48,072 nt of DNA from Cytophagaceae bacterium UBA7467 (GCA_002479785.1 DLPD01000035.1:1-48072), one strand, 5' to 3'. Counted from the stretch's first letter, positions 17,801-24,968 are shown. Translations and numbers: made by a program. The notes: a model not told the origin generated them from the letters alone.

Positions 17801-18036
17801 GATACAGCGATCGAATAAGCCCCTTGTGCATCCGTTAATGTACCTTTAGAGCTACCCTTAACACGGATAGTAACACCGGGAACACCTGACTTCTCCTCTG
17901 CAGAAGTAACTGTTCCTTTTAAACTACGTGATTGACCAAAAGCAGTCATACTTACCGTAGTAATCAACGCAAAAACAAGCCAAATCAACGATTTAGGGCT
18001 TATTTTAGCAAAAAACATTTGTAGATTGTTTTTCAT
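14815..18036 (-). CDS. SusC/RagA-family TonB-linked outer-membrane transporter
   Basis: About 1073 residues. A signal peptide ends near TAFGQ. Next are a carboxypeptidase-D-like N-terminal domain (about 35-110), a TonB-box-like EVVVTALG, the SusC plug signature (LRGSSTVLYVVDGVPI, then GASASALYG and GAILITTKRG), and a large barrel ending in NLNFTF. I chose the ATG at 18036: the longer start at 18063 overlaps the predicted -7 box and adds a leader before the signal peptide. It pairs with the SusD protein downstream as an active importer. P-regulated SusCD pairs (PusCD) are known in Flavobacterium; this one is a candidate by promoter and context, not by a recognised sequence signature. Confidence 0.93.
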   Translation of the reverse strand: MKNNLQMFFAKISPKSLIWLVFALITTVSMTAFGQSRSLKGTVTSAEEKSGVPGVTIRVKGSSKGTLTDAQGAYSIAVSGNEVLQFSMIGYSSKEVAVGNVSELNVVLVQDEKQLQEVVVTALGIKKDVRRIGVAIQTVDGANTIKAREPNAINALSGRVAGLTIGAQPELLRKPNISLRGSSTVLYVVDGVPINSDTWNISADDIETYSVLKGASASALYGFRGKNGAILITTKRGSADKRGFSVEVNSSTQLQSGFYAIPEVQDEYGPGDHGSYAFGDGKGGGLNDGDYDGGWGPRFNGQLIPQYDSPVDPITGKRAGTPWIARGKDNLKRFLETGILSTNNVSVAATGEKYNLRFSTSHIYQKGIVPNTQLNMTNFNITADYKFSNKLKFESNLQYNRQYTPNIPDVNYGPNSIIYNIVYWAGADWNIDDMRNYWQKGKEGVQQIYAEYQRYNNPYFMSYEWLRSHYKTDIVGQAALRYTFNENLNLLARTQVTTWDMVRTEKFPYSAGTYGRDERRGDYREDRRSLFENNTELLLTFDKDLLPGFNTKINAGASQRVFQYKSIFASTNYLNVPGLYNFSNSALPVQVANFGSDMNVLSAYYSADLSYKKYLTVFATGRLDKLSTLPAGKNSFFYPSFGAVSVVSDYVNLPETISFLKFRGSYANVKDGLTSSTIDNRAGTYSGENYNSPYDGPSYQNNTVYSTGFFYNNQTGATYGNELSNPNLNPSETSQIEFGMDLRFFKNKIGIDAAYFISNDGPSIFSLPISSTSGYTSALVNGIKTQKKGYEISVTGTPIQTADFSWDVLANYSTFEQRLTEIYPGITNLNTFLKVGDRTDKIYGSAFVRTPDGQIINTAGGIPERLTGTQSQYLGNANPDFVFGLNNKFTYKNVSLSILFDGRIGGKIINYTQQQTYRGGRHIGTTQGIFAAARPQDALGVKAFVGQGVVVSNGVAIKYDANGKVTNFSELQFAPNTVKTYVQDYVGRYFNTNEGNLMDRSFGMLKEVVLGVKLPTKWFGKAVSGANVSFVGRNLLYFAEKKDIDLSQYITDGVSGSQTPSVRSYGVNLNFTF

Positions 18037-18062
18037 ATGAGTTTGTTTAATATTATTTGGCA

Positions 18063-18148
18063 CAAAAGTAAGTAGCGTTTTTTAAGGCTATTAGGCTGAA
18101 AAATTAAGAGATAATTAAGAAAAGAATCGCTGTGTTAAGCTACTGTTA
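18063..18148 (-). promoter_or_regulatory. susC promoter with two pairs of 11-bp repeats
   Basis: On the coding strand, TACTTTTG (18070-18063) matches TAnnTTTG. Upstream are two repeat pairs, each at 11-bp pitch: AATTAAG at 18102 and 18113 (plus-strand form), and TGTTAAG/TGTTATG at 18133 and 18144. The nearer pair is 31 nt (20 + 11) from the -7 box, that is one helical turn further than in the plcP and PiT promoters. No -33 TTTG is present. Confidence 0.5.
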
Positions 18149-18209
18149 TGCCTAGTCTCAAAACCAAAATTCGCTGTAAAAAATCTTTGAAAAATCCTAA
18201 ACTAAAAAA

Positions 18210-18266
18210 GATAACAATTTCATTATTTGGGCTTAATACATCGGTAATTTCAACGGATTAAATTCG
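18210..18266 (+). promoter_or_regulatory. Divergent PHO-box-like promoter of the phosphonate operon
   Basis: Plus-strand 7-mers GATAACA, CATTATT, CTTAATA and GGTAATT start at 18210, 18221, 18232 and 18243, all at 11-bp pitch. TAAATTCG (18259-18266, one mismatch to TAnnTTTG) begins 20 nt after the third repeat. It lies only 3 nt before the ATG, so transcription from it would give a leaderless mRNA. Confidence 0.4.
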
Positions 18267-18269
18267 TTT

Positions 18270-18965
18270 ATGAAAAAGATTAAATTAGTCGTTCTAGACA
18301 TGGCAGGCACGACTGTGATGGACGAACACGAAGTCGAATATTGTTTCAAACAAGCGGCCATTAAAAACGAATTACTTGCTAGTGATGATCGTATATTGGC
18401 TTTACAAGGTTATGCGAAATTGTATGTTTTCACTTTGTTATGGACAGAGCAAGTAGGCGAAGGGGATCCGCGCATTTCAGCACTTGCCGCGCAGTCGTAT
18501 TCGGATTTTAAAACGATATTAGAAAACCATTACCGGACTCAACCCGTCTATCCAACGGAGGGATGCTTAGCTTTATTTGAGGCTTTGCATAAGAAAGGAA
18601 TTAAAATTGCCCTAACTACCGGTTTCTACCGCGAGGTAGCAGATATTATTTTAGGCCGATTGGGCTGGAAACCTTCACTTCAAGCCACAGAGGGTATTCA
18701 TCTTTCGGTAACTCCAGACGAAGTGAATGGCGAAGGTAGACCCTCTCCTGCGATGATTCATTATGCAATGAAAAAACTAGGTATCTCAGATCCAGCGGAA
18801 GTAATCAATGTGGGAGATACCCCGGTGGATTTACTTTTTGGTAAAAACGCGGGCGTTCGGTATACTTTAGGCGTGTGTAATGGAACACATACGCGTGAGC
18901 AATTAGCCGTGCATCCTAACAATGGTTTATTAGCTAATATATCGGAATTGATCCATTATGTATAA
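18270..18965 (+). CDS. Phosphonatase-like HAD hydrolase (PhnX-like)
   Basis: 231-residue HAD-superfamily enzyme of the phosphonatase-like type (TIGR03351-like). The nucleophile motif is DMAGT (Asp10), not the usual DxDxT. The conserved Lys before the last motif is replaced by Arg157 (GRPSP), and motif IV is GDTPVD (183-187). These are the hallmarks of phosphonoacetaldehyde hydrolase and its relatives. Lys50 in QGYAK lies 40 residues after the nucleophile. In Bacillus cereus PhnX the Schiff-base lysine (K53, in MGLLK) lies 41 after Asp12, so Lys50 may be the equivalent. It overlaps the FAD oxidase gene by 8 bp. It probably hydrolyses the C-P bond of the aldehyde that enzyme makes; whether this is phosphonoacetaldehyde or a hydroxylated analogue is open. 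Confidence 0.82.
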   Translation: MKKIKLVVLDMAGTTVMDEHEVEYCFKQAAIKNELLASDDRILALQGYAKLYVFTLLWTEQVGEGDPRISALAAQSYSDFKTILENHYRTQPVYPTEGCLALFEALHKKGIKIALTTGFYREVADIILGRLGWKPSLQATEGIHLSVTPDEVNGEGRPSPAMIHYAMKKLGISDPAEVINVGDTPVDLLFGKNAGVRYTLGVCNGTHTREQLAVHPNNGLLANISELIHYV

Positions 18966-20115
18966 GAATAGAAAGTACGACTTAATTATTGTAGGGGGCG
19001 GAATCATAGGCACCTTTTGTGCTTTCCATGCACTCAGAAAAGGAAAATCAGTCTTATTATTAGAAAAAGATGCACAACCTTATGAAGCGAGCTTTCGTAA
19101 TTTTGGACAAGCAGTTCCCTCTGGGCAAGCCTTGGATTCCTGGTTCAATTACGGTAGAAAATCACTGAAAATTTACAAGGATCTGCAAGAAGAGGTGGAT
19201 ATCTCTGTGGTCAAAAATGGCTCTTGGTACATTGCCTCGGATGACCAGGAAATGACTTTACTTGAGGAAATGATGCAACTTTTCAAAGAGCGTGATTACA
19301 CTTCTCGATTATACACGGCTGCTGAAACTCTAGAGATTAATCCACATTTCAAAAAAGAATATGTGAAAGGAGGATTATTTATCCCTGAAGAAGCTTCTCT
19401 AAATCCGCTTGTAATGGTACATCGCGTTCGTGAGTTTATGATAAAGCATTTGGGCTTGCATTACCACAACCTATGTCCCGTCATTGCCGTAGAAAAAAAA
19501 CGTGGGATTGCGATGATTACCACTTCAAAAAAGCAAAATTTCTGGGGAGATTTAGTAATCCTCGCAAATGGTAGAGATACGCAATTTTTATTACCGGAGC
19601 ACTATCCTACCCCTGAACTAAAAATTAGCAAATTACAGATGATGCGCCTTGCGCCTCAGAAGAAAATACTGAAATCAAATATTCTAACAGGTTTAACGAT
19701 ACGCCGCTACGATAGCTTTAAATCATGCCCGTCTTTTGGCAAAATTCATACCACAAACGAGCAAAAACAATTACAGGCAAAAGGCATTCATATTTTGTTT
19801 AAACAAGCGGATGATGGATCCATTATTTTAGGTGATTCACATGAATATGTGCCGGCGGGCGAGCAAGCGAATTTTGGCTTTGAAGTATCCACTGAGATCA
19901 ATGAGATGATGTTAACAGAAGCAAAAAGAATCACATCGCTTGAAAACTGGACCGTCGATTCAACCTGGGCAGGATTCTATTTACAAGGTACCCAATCCGA
20001 AGTGTACACGAAAGAAGTGGATGACGTCATCCATATTATCAACGGAATAGGCGGGAAAGGAATGACCACCTCCCCTGGTTTTACAGCTGAATATATTCAA
20101 AAACTATACTTATGA
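18958..20115 (+). CDS. FAD-dependent amine oxidoreductase of phosphonate operons (TIGR03364-like)
   Basis: 385-residue DAO-family flavoprotein. The N-terminal dinucleotide-binding motif is IIVGGGIIG with the acidic residue in LLLEKD (about 34-37). It is followed by SFRNFGQAVPSGQ, which resembles the family variant linked to phosphonatase-like genes. The C-terminal GIGGKGMTTSPG is the second FAD contact. The family is proposed to deaminate an aminophosphonate oxidatively to an aldehyde that the neighbouring HAD enzyme cleaves. The 8-bp overlap with that gene and 4-bp overlap (ATGA) with the phosphatase downstream show one operon. No signal peptide, so cytoplasmic. The substrate (2-aminoethylphosphonate, an N-methyl form or a hydroxylated form) cannot be told from sequence. 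Confidence 0.8.
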   Translation: MYKNRKYDLIIVGGGIIGTFCAFHALRKGKSVLLLEKDAQPYEASFRNFGQAVPSGQALDSWFNYGRKSLKIYKDLQEEVDISVVKNGSWYIASDDQEMTLLEEMMQLFKERDYTSRLYTAAETLEINPHFKKEYVKGGLFIPEEASLNPLVMVHRVREFMIKHLGLHYHNLCPVIAVEKKRGIAMITTSKKQNFWGDLVILANGRDTQFLLPEHYPTPELKISKLQMMRLAPQKKILKSNILTGLTIRRYDSFKSCPSFGKIHTTNEQKQLQAKGIHILFKQADDGSIILGDSHEYVPAGEQANFGFEVSTEINEMMLTEAKRITSLENWTVDSTWAGFYLQGTQSEVYTKEVDDVIHIINGIGGKGMTTSPGFTAEYIQKLYL

Positions 20116-21164
20116 AAAAAATTATTGCCCTTTGCTTACTAAGTATAAGTTTATCGGGCCAAAAAGCCCCTAAAAATGTCATTCTTTTAATAGGCGATGG
20201 AATGGGTGTCAGCCAGATTTATGCGGGGTTAACCGCTAACCGAGGACATCTAAATCTAGAACGCGTGAAAGTAATCGGTTTTCATAAAAACCAAGCGACT
20301 GATAATTATGTAACTGACTCTGCAGCAGGAGCAACTGCCTTTGCCACAGGAAAACAAACCTATAACGGAGCTATTGGATTAGACTCATTGAAAGTTCCTT
20401 CTGTCACTCTTTTAGAAATGGCAGAACAAAAAGGTTTAGCAACGGGCTTAGTGAGCACTTGTGATATTACCGACGCAACTCCGTCCTCTTTTATAGCCCA
20501 TCAATTAAAACGCTCCATGCACGAAGAGATAGCCCTAGACTTTTTAAAAACCCCTATTGACGTGGTCATCGGTGGCGGAAGAAAGTATTTCGAAAAGCGA
20601 AAAGATGGAATAAATTTACTAGATACCTTGCGCAAAAAAGGCTACCAAGTTCAGTCGAACTTGGACTTAGATGGCCTTACGAAGGGCCCATTATTCGCCT
20701 TGTACGCAGAAGAGAATCCGATAAAAGTGATGGAAGGCCGTGGTGATGCCCTTTTAAAATCAACTAAAAAATCCCTTGAAATTTTAGCTCAAAATAAAAA
20801 CGGATTTTTCATCATGATTGAAGGATCTCAAATCGATTGGGGTGGCCACGCAAACGACACGGACTACATCATCACAGAGATGGTGGACTTCGATAAGAGT
20901 ATTGGATACGCACTAGATTTTGCGATAAAAGACAAAGAAACCTTAGTACTTATTACGGCAGATCATGAGACAGGTGGATTTGCATTAATGGGAGGAAATA
21001 TGAAAACTGGTGAGGTAAAAGGTGCATTCACCACAAAAGGACATACGGGTCAAATGATTCCGGTATTTGCTTTCGGTCCTGGAGCTGAAGCCTTCGGTGG
21101 CATCTATAACAACTACGATATTTTTACGAAAATCAAGCTAGCCTTAAAGCTAAGTCAAAAGTAA
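20112..21164 (+). CDS. Exported alkaline phosphatase (PhoA family)
   Basis: 350 residues with a Sec signal (MKKIIALCLLSISLSG). Active site: Asp29 (GDGMG), nucleophile Ser70 in TDSAAGATA, Glu237 (IEGSQ), Asp242 and His246 (IDWGGH), Asp284-His285 (TADHE) and His311 (KGHTG). These match the zinc/magnesium site of PhoA-type phosphomonoesterases, although the protein is shorter than E. coli PhoA. It releases phosphate from esters in the periplasm. Its start codon overlaps the stop of the FAD oxidase gene (ATGA), so it belongs to the phosphonate operon. It overlaps the convergent acetyltransferase gene by 10 bp. Confidence 0.93.
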   Translation: MKKIIALCLLSISLSGQKAPKNVILLIGDGMGVSQIYAGLTANRGHLNLERVKVIGFHKNQATDNYVTDSAAGATAFATGKQTYNGAIGLDSLKVPSVTLLEMAEQKGLATGLVSTCDITDATPSSFIAHQLKRSMHEEIALDFLKTPIDVVIGGGRKYFEKRKDGINLLDTLRKKGYQVQSNLDLDGLTKGPLFALYAEENPIKVMEGRGDALLKSTKKSLEILAQNKNGFFIMIEGSQIDWGGHANDTDYIITEMVDFDKSIGYALDFAIKDKETLVLITADHETGGFALMGGNMKTGEVKGAFTTKGHTGQMIPVFAFGPGAEAFGGIYNNYDIFTKIKLALKLSQK

Positions 21165-21595
21165 ATCGTAAACTTTTCATGCGAATTCAGAAAGCCCACG
21201 GATTGATAAAATGCGTGGGCTTCTTTGCGCCTTTTATTGGAAGTAACTTCTATTGATTTCGCTCTTAATTGAATAAGTTCAGGTTTCAATGCATCGATTA
21301 ACCGACGACCCACTCCTTTTCCCTGATGCGACGTAGTTACAATCAATTCTTGAATCTCAAAAACGAGACCTTCGTGATGTAAAAGGGATTGCCCCTTACA
21401 AGAAATGAAGCCTAAGATTTCATTCCCATTTTGAACTGCCACATACATGAGTGTTAACTGAGTATGTAGGTATTCCAAGTAAATACGATCAAAAACAGTA
21501 AGGTCAAATTCACGATTTTCTAATTCCTCTAACAAAGATTTTACCGCTGCTGCATCGGAATCCACTGCTTTGCGTATAGTATAGTTTTCTTCCAT
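21155..21595 (-). CDS. GNAT N-acetyltransferase, PhnO-like (aminoalkylphosphonate acetyltransferase)
   Basis: 146 residues, almost the length of E. coli PhnO (144). The GNAT acetyl-CoA loop is HQGKGVGRR. Landmarks shared with PhnO as I remember it: a hydrophobic strand followed by LHH, then EIQELIV (PhnO EIQELVV), then SNKRRKEAHAFYQ (PhnO TNVKRHDAHRFY), and SHEKFT near the end (PhnO SHFRFT). PhnO acetylates aminomethyl- and 2-aminoethyl-phosphonates with acetyl-CoA. The gene is on the opposite strand but sits inside the phosphonate cluster, divergent from the HD oxygenase gene. A generic GNAT is the alternative, but the context agrees strongly. Confidence 0.75.
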   Translation of the reverse strand: MEENYTIRKAVDSDAAAVKSLLEELENREFDLTVFDRIYLEYLHTQLTLMYVAVQNGNEILGFISCKGQSLLHHEGLVFEIQELIVTTSHQGKGVGRRLIDALKPELIQLRAKSIEVTSNKRRKEAHAFYQSVGFLNSHEKFTIYF

Positions 21596-21649
21596 ATTAT
21601 CGAATCATTACCTCAAGGTAAAATCTCCTTAAAATAGCCGAAACCATCT

Positions 21650-21667
21650 TTTATAGGCCTTTTATAA
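21650..21667. promoter_or_regulatory. Degenerate 11-bp direct repeat between phnO-like and phnZ-like genes
   Basis: TTTTATA-ggcc-TTTTATA has the 7+4+7 geometry in the divergent intergenic region. Read on the minus strand it gives TATAAAA units close to the repeat core, but no -7 box sits at 20 nt in either direction. Weak candidate. Confidence 0.25.
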
Positions 21668-21698
21668 GCCCTAATTTAACATAATTAATTGACAAACT

Positions 21699-22247
21699 AT
21701 GGCAAAAGATATCGTCGAAAAAATTATCACACTATTCCATGAACAGGGGAACTCCGAATATGGAGGAGAGCCGGTTACTCAGGGAGAACATGCGTTACAA
21801 ACTGCGCATTTAGCTTTAATAGAAAAGTCCTCAACCAGTCTAGTAATCGCCTCATTATTACACGATGTAGGCCATTTATTGCATGCGCTTCCTGATGATG
21901 CACCAGAGCAAGGAATTGATGATTTACACGAAGAATTAGGCTATCGATTTTTAATCAAATATTTCACAAGTGCAGTTTCAGAACCCGTGCGTTTGCACGT
22001 GGCAGCAAAGCGCTATTTGTGTGCGGTGGAACCCACTTATTTTGCACTTTTAAGCGACCCATCGGTGATTAGCTTGCACTTACAAGGAGGACCGATGTCA
22101 GCGGAAGAATGCCAAGTTTTTGAATCGAATTATTACCACAAAGAGGCCATTCAATTACGTCGTTATGATGATATGGCGAAAGTCCCAAACCTAGCCGTCA
22201 AGCCCATTGAATTCTATGCTTCACTACTGAGGAAGCACCTAAAATGA
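21699..22247 (+). CDS. PhnZ-like HD-domain mixed-valent diiron oxygenase
   Basis: 182 residues of the phosphonate-associated HD family. The residues of characterised PhnZ recur at nearly constant offset: Tyr21 and Glu24 in EYGGE (PhnZ Y24/E27, substrate gate), His31, His55-Asp56 and His59 (LLHDVGH), His77, His100, Lys104 and Asp157 (RRYDD). PhnZ cleaves the C-P bond of 1-hydroxy-2-aminoethylphosphonate with O2, giving glycine and phosphate. The 2OG oxygenase PhnY that makes this substrate is not in the window. The DUF5690 transporter gene overlaps the stop by 4 bp (ATGA), so uptake and cleavage are translationally coupled. Confidence in the family is high; the exact substrate is inferred. Confidence 0.85.
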   Translation: MAKDIVEKIITLFHEQGNSEYGGEPVTQGEHALQTAHLALIEKSSTSLVIASLLHDVGHLLHALPDDAPEQGIDDLHEELGYRFLIKYFTSAVSEPVRLHVAAKRYLCAVEPTYFALLSDPSVISLHLQGGPMSAEECQVFESNYYHKEAIQLRRYDDMAKVPNLAVKPIEFYASLLRKHLK

Positions 22248-23506
22248 TACAGTCAGTTGTAAAAAATTGGAAGTGGCACCCCTCCTGGTCCATGATCGCC
22301 GCATTTGGTTGCTATTTCTGCGTTTATGGTTTCCGTAAACCATTTACCTCTGGGACCTATGAAGAACAATTTTTTATGGGAATCCATTGGAAATCAATTC
22401 TTATCTCCTCCCAAATTGCCGGCTATATGCTTTCGAAATGGTGCGGCATCTTCTTCGTCTCCTCCATCACTTGGGAAAAACGAGCAAATGCAATTATCAG
22501 TAGTATTTTGATAGCAGAATCAGCGTTATTAGGATTTGGATTAGTGCCAAAGCCCTATAATTTGATCTTTTTACTACTAAATGGCCTACCACTTGGGATG
22601 ATTTTCGGATATATCCAAGGATTTTTAGAGGGTAAAAGGAACACCGAATTATTCATTGCCGCTCTTGGAAGCAGTTTTATCTTAGCCGATGGTGTTTCTA
22701 AATCCGTAGGAGGGTCCCTATTAAACTGGGGAATTGCTGAGAACTGGATGCCCTTTGCGGCAGGCCTACTTTATGCCCTTCCATTTCTATTTTTTGTATG
22801 GATGCTCACACAGATTCCGCGACCTACCGCGCAAGAAGTGGCAGATCGAGCTGAGCGCCAACCAATGACGCAACAAGATCGCATTCAGCTGGTTAAGCAA
22901 CTCTGGCCAGGGATTCTAACGATCTCATTGTTGTATTTGTTCGCGTCCCTGTTACGTGGCATTCGATCGGACTTTGCTCCGGAAATTTGGCATTATTTAG
23001 GCTATGATGGAGTGCCCTCTATTTATTCCCAAACAGAGATCTGGGTCACTGTGGGAATCCTAGTGATTAACGGGAGTTTAGTCTTAATTAAACGAAACTA
23101 CCTCGCGTTTTTCATTAGTATCAGCGCCATTGCAACTGGCTATTTATTACTAGTCTTTGCTGGCGTATGGGGTGTTCATTCGATGAACAGTTTTTGGCTG
23201 ATTGTACTGACTGGATTTGGCATATACTTGCCCTATTTAACCATTACCACTTCTGTTTTTGAACGCATGATTGCAATCACCAGACACAAAGCGAATATTG
23301 GTTTCTTGATGTATATCGTAGACTCGATTGGCTACTTAGGATACAATGTGTTATTAATTGCGGCAGGCTTTATTTTTCCAAACTGGAACCTGCCGCAACT
23401 TTTTTTCTCTTGGATCACGATCTTAGGGTTTGCAGGACTTGCGCTCTCCGCCGGATCATGGATCTATTTTAAAGGGAAACTATCCCGTAATCCAACGGAA
23501 GAATAA
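22244..23506 (+). CDS. DUF5690-family MFS-like transporter, candidate phosphonate permease
   Basis: 420 residues with about 12 predicted membrane helices and a short C-terminal tail. The N-terminal segment CVYGFRKPFTSGTY is characteristic of DUF5690 and recalls the start of organophosphate:phosphate antiporters (GlpT/UhpT type) of the major facilitator superfamily. A positively charged loop follows helix 6 (RPTAQEVADRAERQP, about 198-212). It starts within the stop of the PhnZ-like gene and is convergent with the PiT gene, overlapping it by 27 bp. The tight link to an aminophosphonate-cleaving enzyme suggests import of that phosphonate or export of a product. No ABC-type phosphonate importer is present here. 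The function is inference. Confidence 0.75.
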   Translation: MIQSVVKNWKWHPSWSMIAAFGCYFCVYGFRKPFTSGTYEEQFFMGIHWKSILISSQIAGYMLSKWCGIFFVSSITWEKRANAIISSILIAESALLGFGLVPKPYNLIFLLLNGLPLGMIFGYIQGFLEGKRNTELFIAALGSSFILADGVSKSVGGSLLNWGIAENWMPFAAGLLYALPFLFFVWMLTQIPRPTAQEVADRAERQPMTQQDRIQLVKQLWPGILTISLLYLFASLLRGIRSDFAPEIWHYLGYDGVPSIYSQTEIWVTVGILVINGSLVLIKRNYLAFFISISAIATGYLLLVFAGVWGVHSMNSFWLIVLTGFGIYLPYLTITTSVFERMIAITRHKANIGFLMYIVDSIGYLGYNVLLIAAGFIFPNWNLPQLFFSWITILGFAGLALSAGSWIYFKGKLSRNPTEE

Positions 23507-24937
23507 GAACAACAAAGCCGAAAGAAAAATAGTTACTGGCAAGGTTAAAATCCATGCCATAACGATATTTTTAACGGTATCTCCTTGCAGGTTTTTAATG
23601 CCTCGCTGAGCGACCATCGTACCCGCGATACCAGAACTTAATACGTGTGTGGTACTAACAGGCCACTTGTAAGCAGTAGCTAAACCAATGGTTAATGATG
23701 CGATCAATTCAGCCGAAGCTCCTTGGGCATAGGTCAAGTGATCTTTCCCAATTTTCTCTCCAATGGTTACCACAATACGTTTCCAGCCAATCATCGTTCC
23801 TAAACCTAAGGAAAGAGCAACCATCCACATCACCCAATTGGGAGCAAAGTCTGTTACGCCAGCCATACCAGTACTGGAGGAAGCACCGAAGGTAAAGAAA
23901 GGAGCTTTCGATCCTGCAGTTGCTTTTTTCCAGGCTGTTTTATCCGCTTCAGATAAAGCAACTGATTCACTTTCGATTAATTTCTTCGAATGCTTATTAA
24001 TGGTTAAAGCAGCTTTGCGTATTGCGAATTTTTGATCGGTAGATAAAGTAGCCGGTGTTAAATTCTGTGACGTAATTATCGCTAAATCCGCAGTTGATTT
24101 TCTCAATTCCATCACATAACCACGCTCCTTGTCAGACAATGGCACTGTATCAATTTTAGCTGAAATAGTTTGGACTGTAGCTAAGCTTGATTTTACCATC
24201 TGCATGTCTAGTGAAGTATTGATGGCAAAATAGCCAGGTAAGAACGCAATTAATATGACCATCACTAAGCCAATACCTTTCTGACCATCATTTCTTCCGT
24301 GAAAGAACGATACAAGCGTACACGTCGCGATTAAAAGAGAGCGAATCCATAAGGGAGGCGGCGATTTTTTCTTAGGTTCTTTGAAGATTTCCTTATTAGT
24401 AACAGTCTTTTTTAAAATATACATTAGGATAATGGCTAATGCGAAACCAAACAAAGGGGACAATAATAGCGCTTGACCTATCTCAACCACCTTATCCCAG
24501 TTTAACGCCGAGATTCCTTTGTTAGATGCTTCCGGTAAAAGAGCGTGACCTACCCCTATGCCAATAATAGATCCAATCAACGTATGAGAACTGGAAGCTG
24601 GAATACCAAAATACCAAGTTCCTAGGTTCCATAAAATAGCAGAAATCAACAAGGAAAGTGCCATGGCCATCGAATGATACACATTTGTATCCACGAGCAG
24701 CTCTGTGGGGAGTAAACCTATGATACTCATTGTCACCCCTACACCACCGGTTAATAGTCCTAGGAAATTCATAAATCCTGACCAAACTACCGCCTGCGTA
24801 GGGCGCAGAGAATGGGTATAAATAACTGTCGCAACTGCATTAGCCGTATCATGAAATCCATTCACAAATTCAAAAGCACAAGCGGCTAATAAACAGAAAC
24901 ACAACAGGAAAAACAATGTAGGATCTAATCCGAACAT
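23480..24937 (-). CDS. PiT-family inorganic phosphate transporter
   Basis: About 485 residues. Duplicated PiT signature: GFHDTANAVAT in the first half and the matching helices AGASAELIASLTIGLATAYKWPVSTTH in part in the second half (shown only as a landmark near 405-430). PASSSHTLIG and PVSTTHVLS are the paired substrate-site motifs. A hydrophilic insert of about 110 residues (245-355, LSDKERGYVMELRK) separates the two halves, longer than in E. coli PitA. It is a low-affinity H+- or Na+-coupled phosphate importer in the inner membrane. I chose the ATG at 24937, since 24964 would lie at the predicted transcription start. Its promoter has the clearest PHO-box-like repeat of the window. Confidence 0.92.
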   Translation of the reverse strand: MFGLDPTLFFLLCFCLLAACAFEFVNGFHDTANAVATVIYTHSLRPTQAVVWSGFMNFLGLLTGGVGVTMSIIGLLPTELLVDTNVYHSMAMALSLLISAILWNLGTWYFGIPASSSHTLIGSIIGIGVGHALLPEASNKGISALNWDKVVEIGQALLLSPLFGFALAIILMYILKKTVTNKEIFKEPKKKSPPPLWIRSLLIATCTLVSFFHGRNDGQKGIGLVMVILIAFLPGYFAINTSLDMQMVKSSLATVQTISAKIDTVPLSDKERGYVMELRKSTADLAIITSQNLTPATLSTDQKFAIRKAALTINKHSKKLIESESVALSEADKTAWKKATAGSKAPFFTFGASSSTGMAGVTDFAPNWVMWMVALSLGLGTMIGWKRIVVTIGEKIGKDHLTYAQGASAELIASLTIGLATAYKWPVSTTHVLSSGIAGTMVAQRGIKNLQGDTVKNIVMAWILTLPVTIFLSALLFLFFRWITG

Positions 24938-24968
24938 AAAACTATTTTTAAAATAACTAATCAATTTA

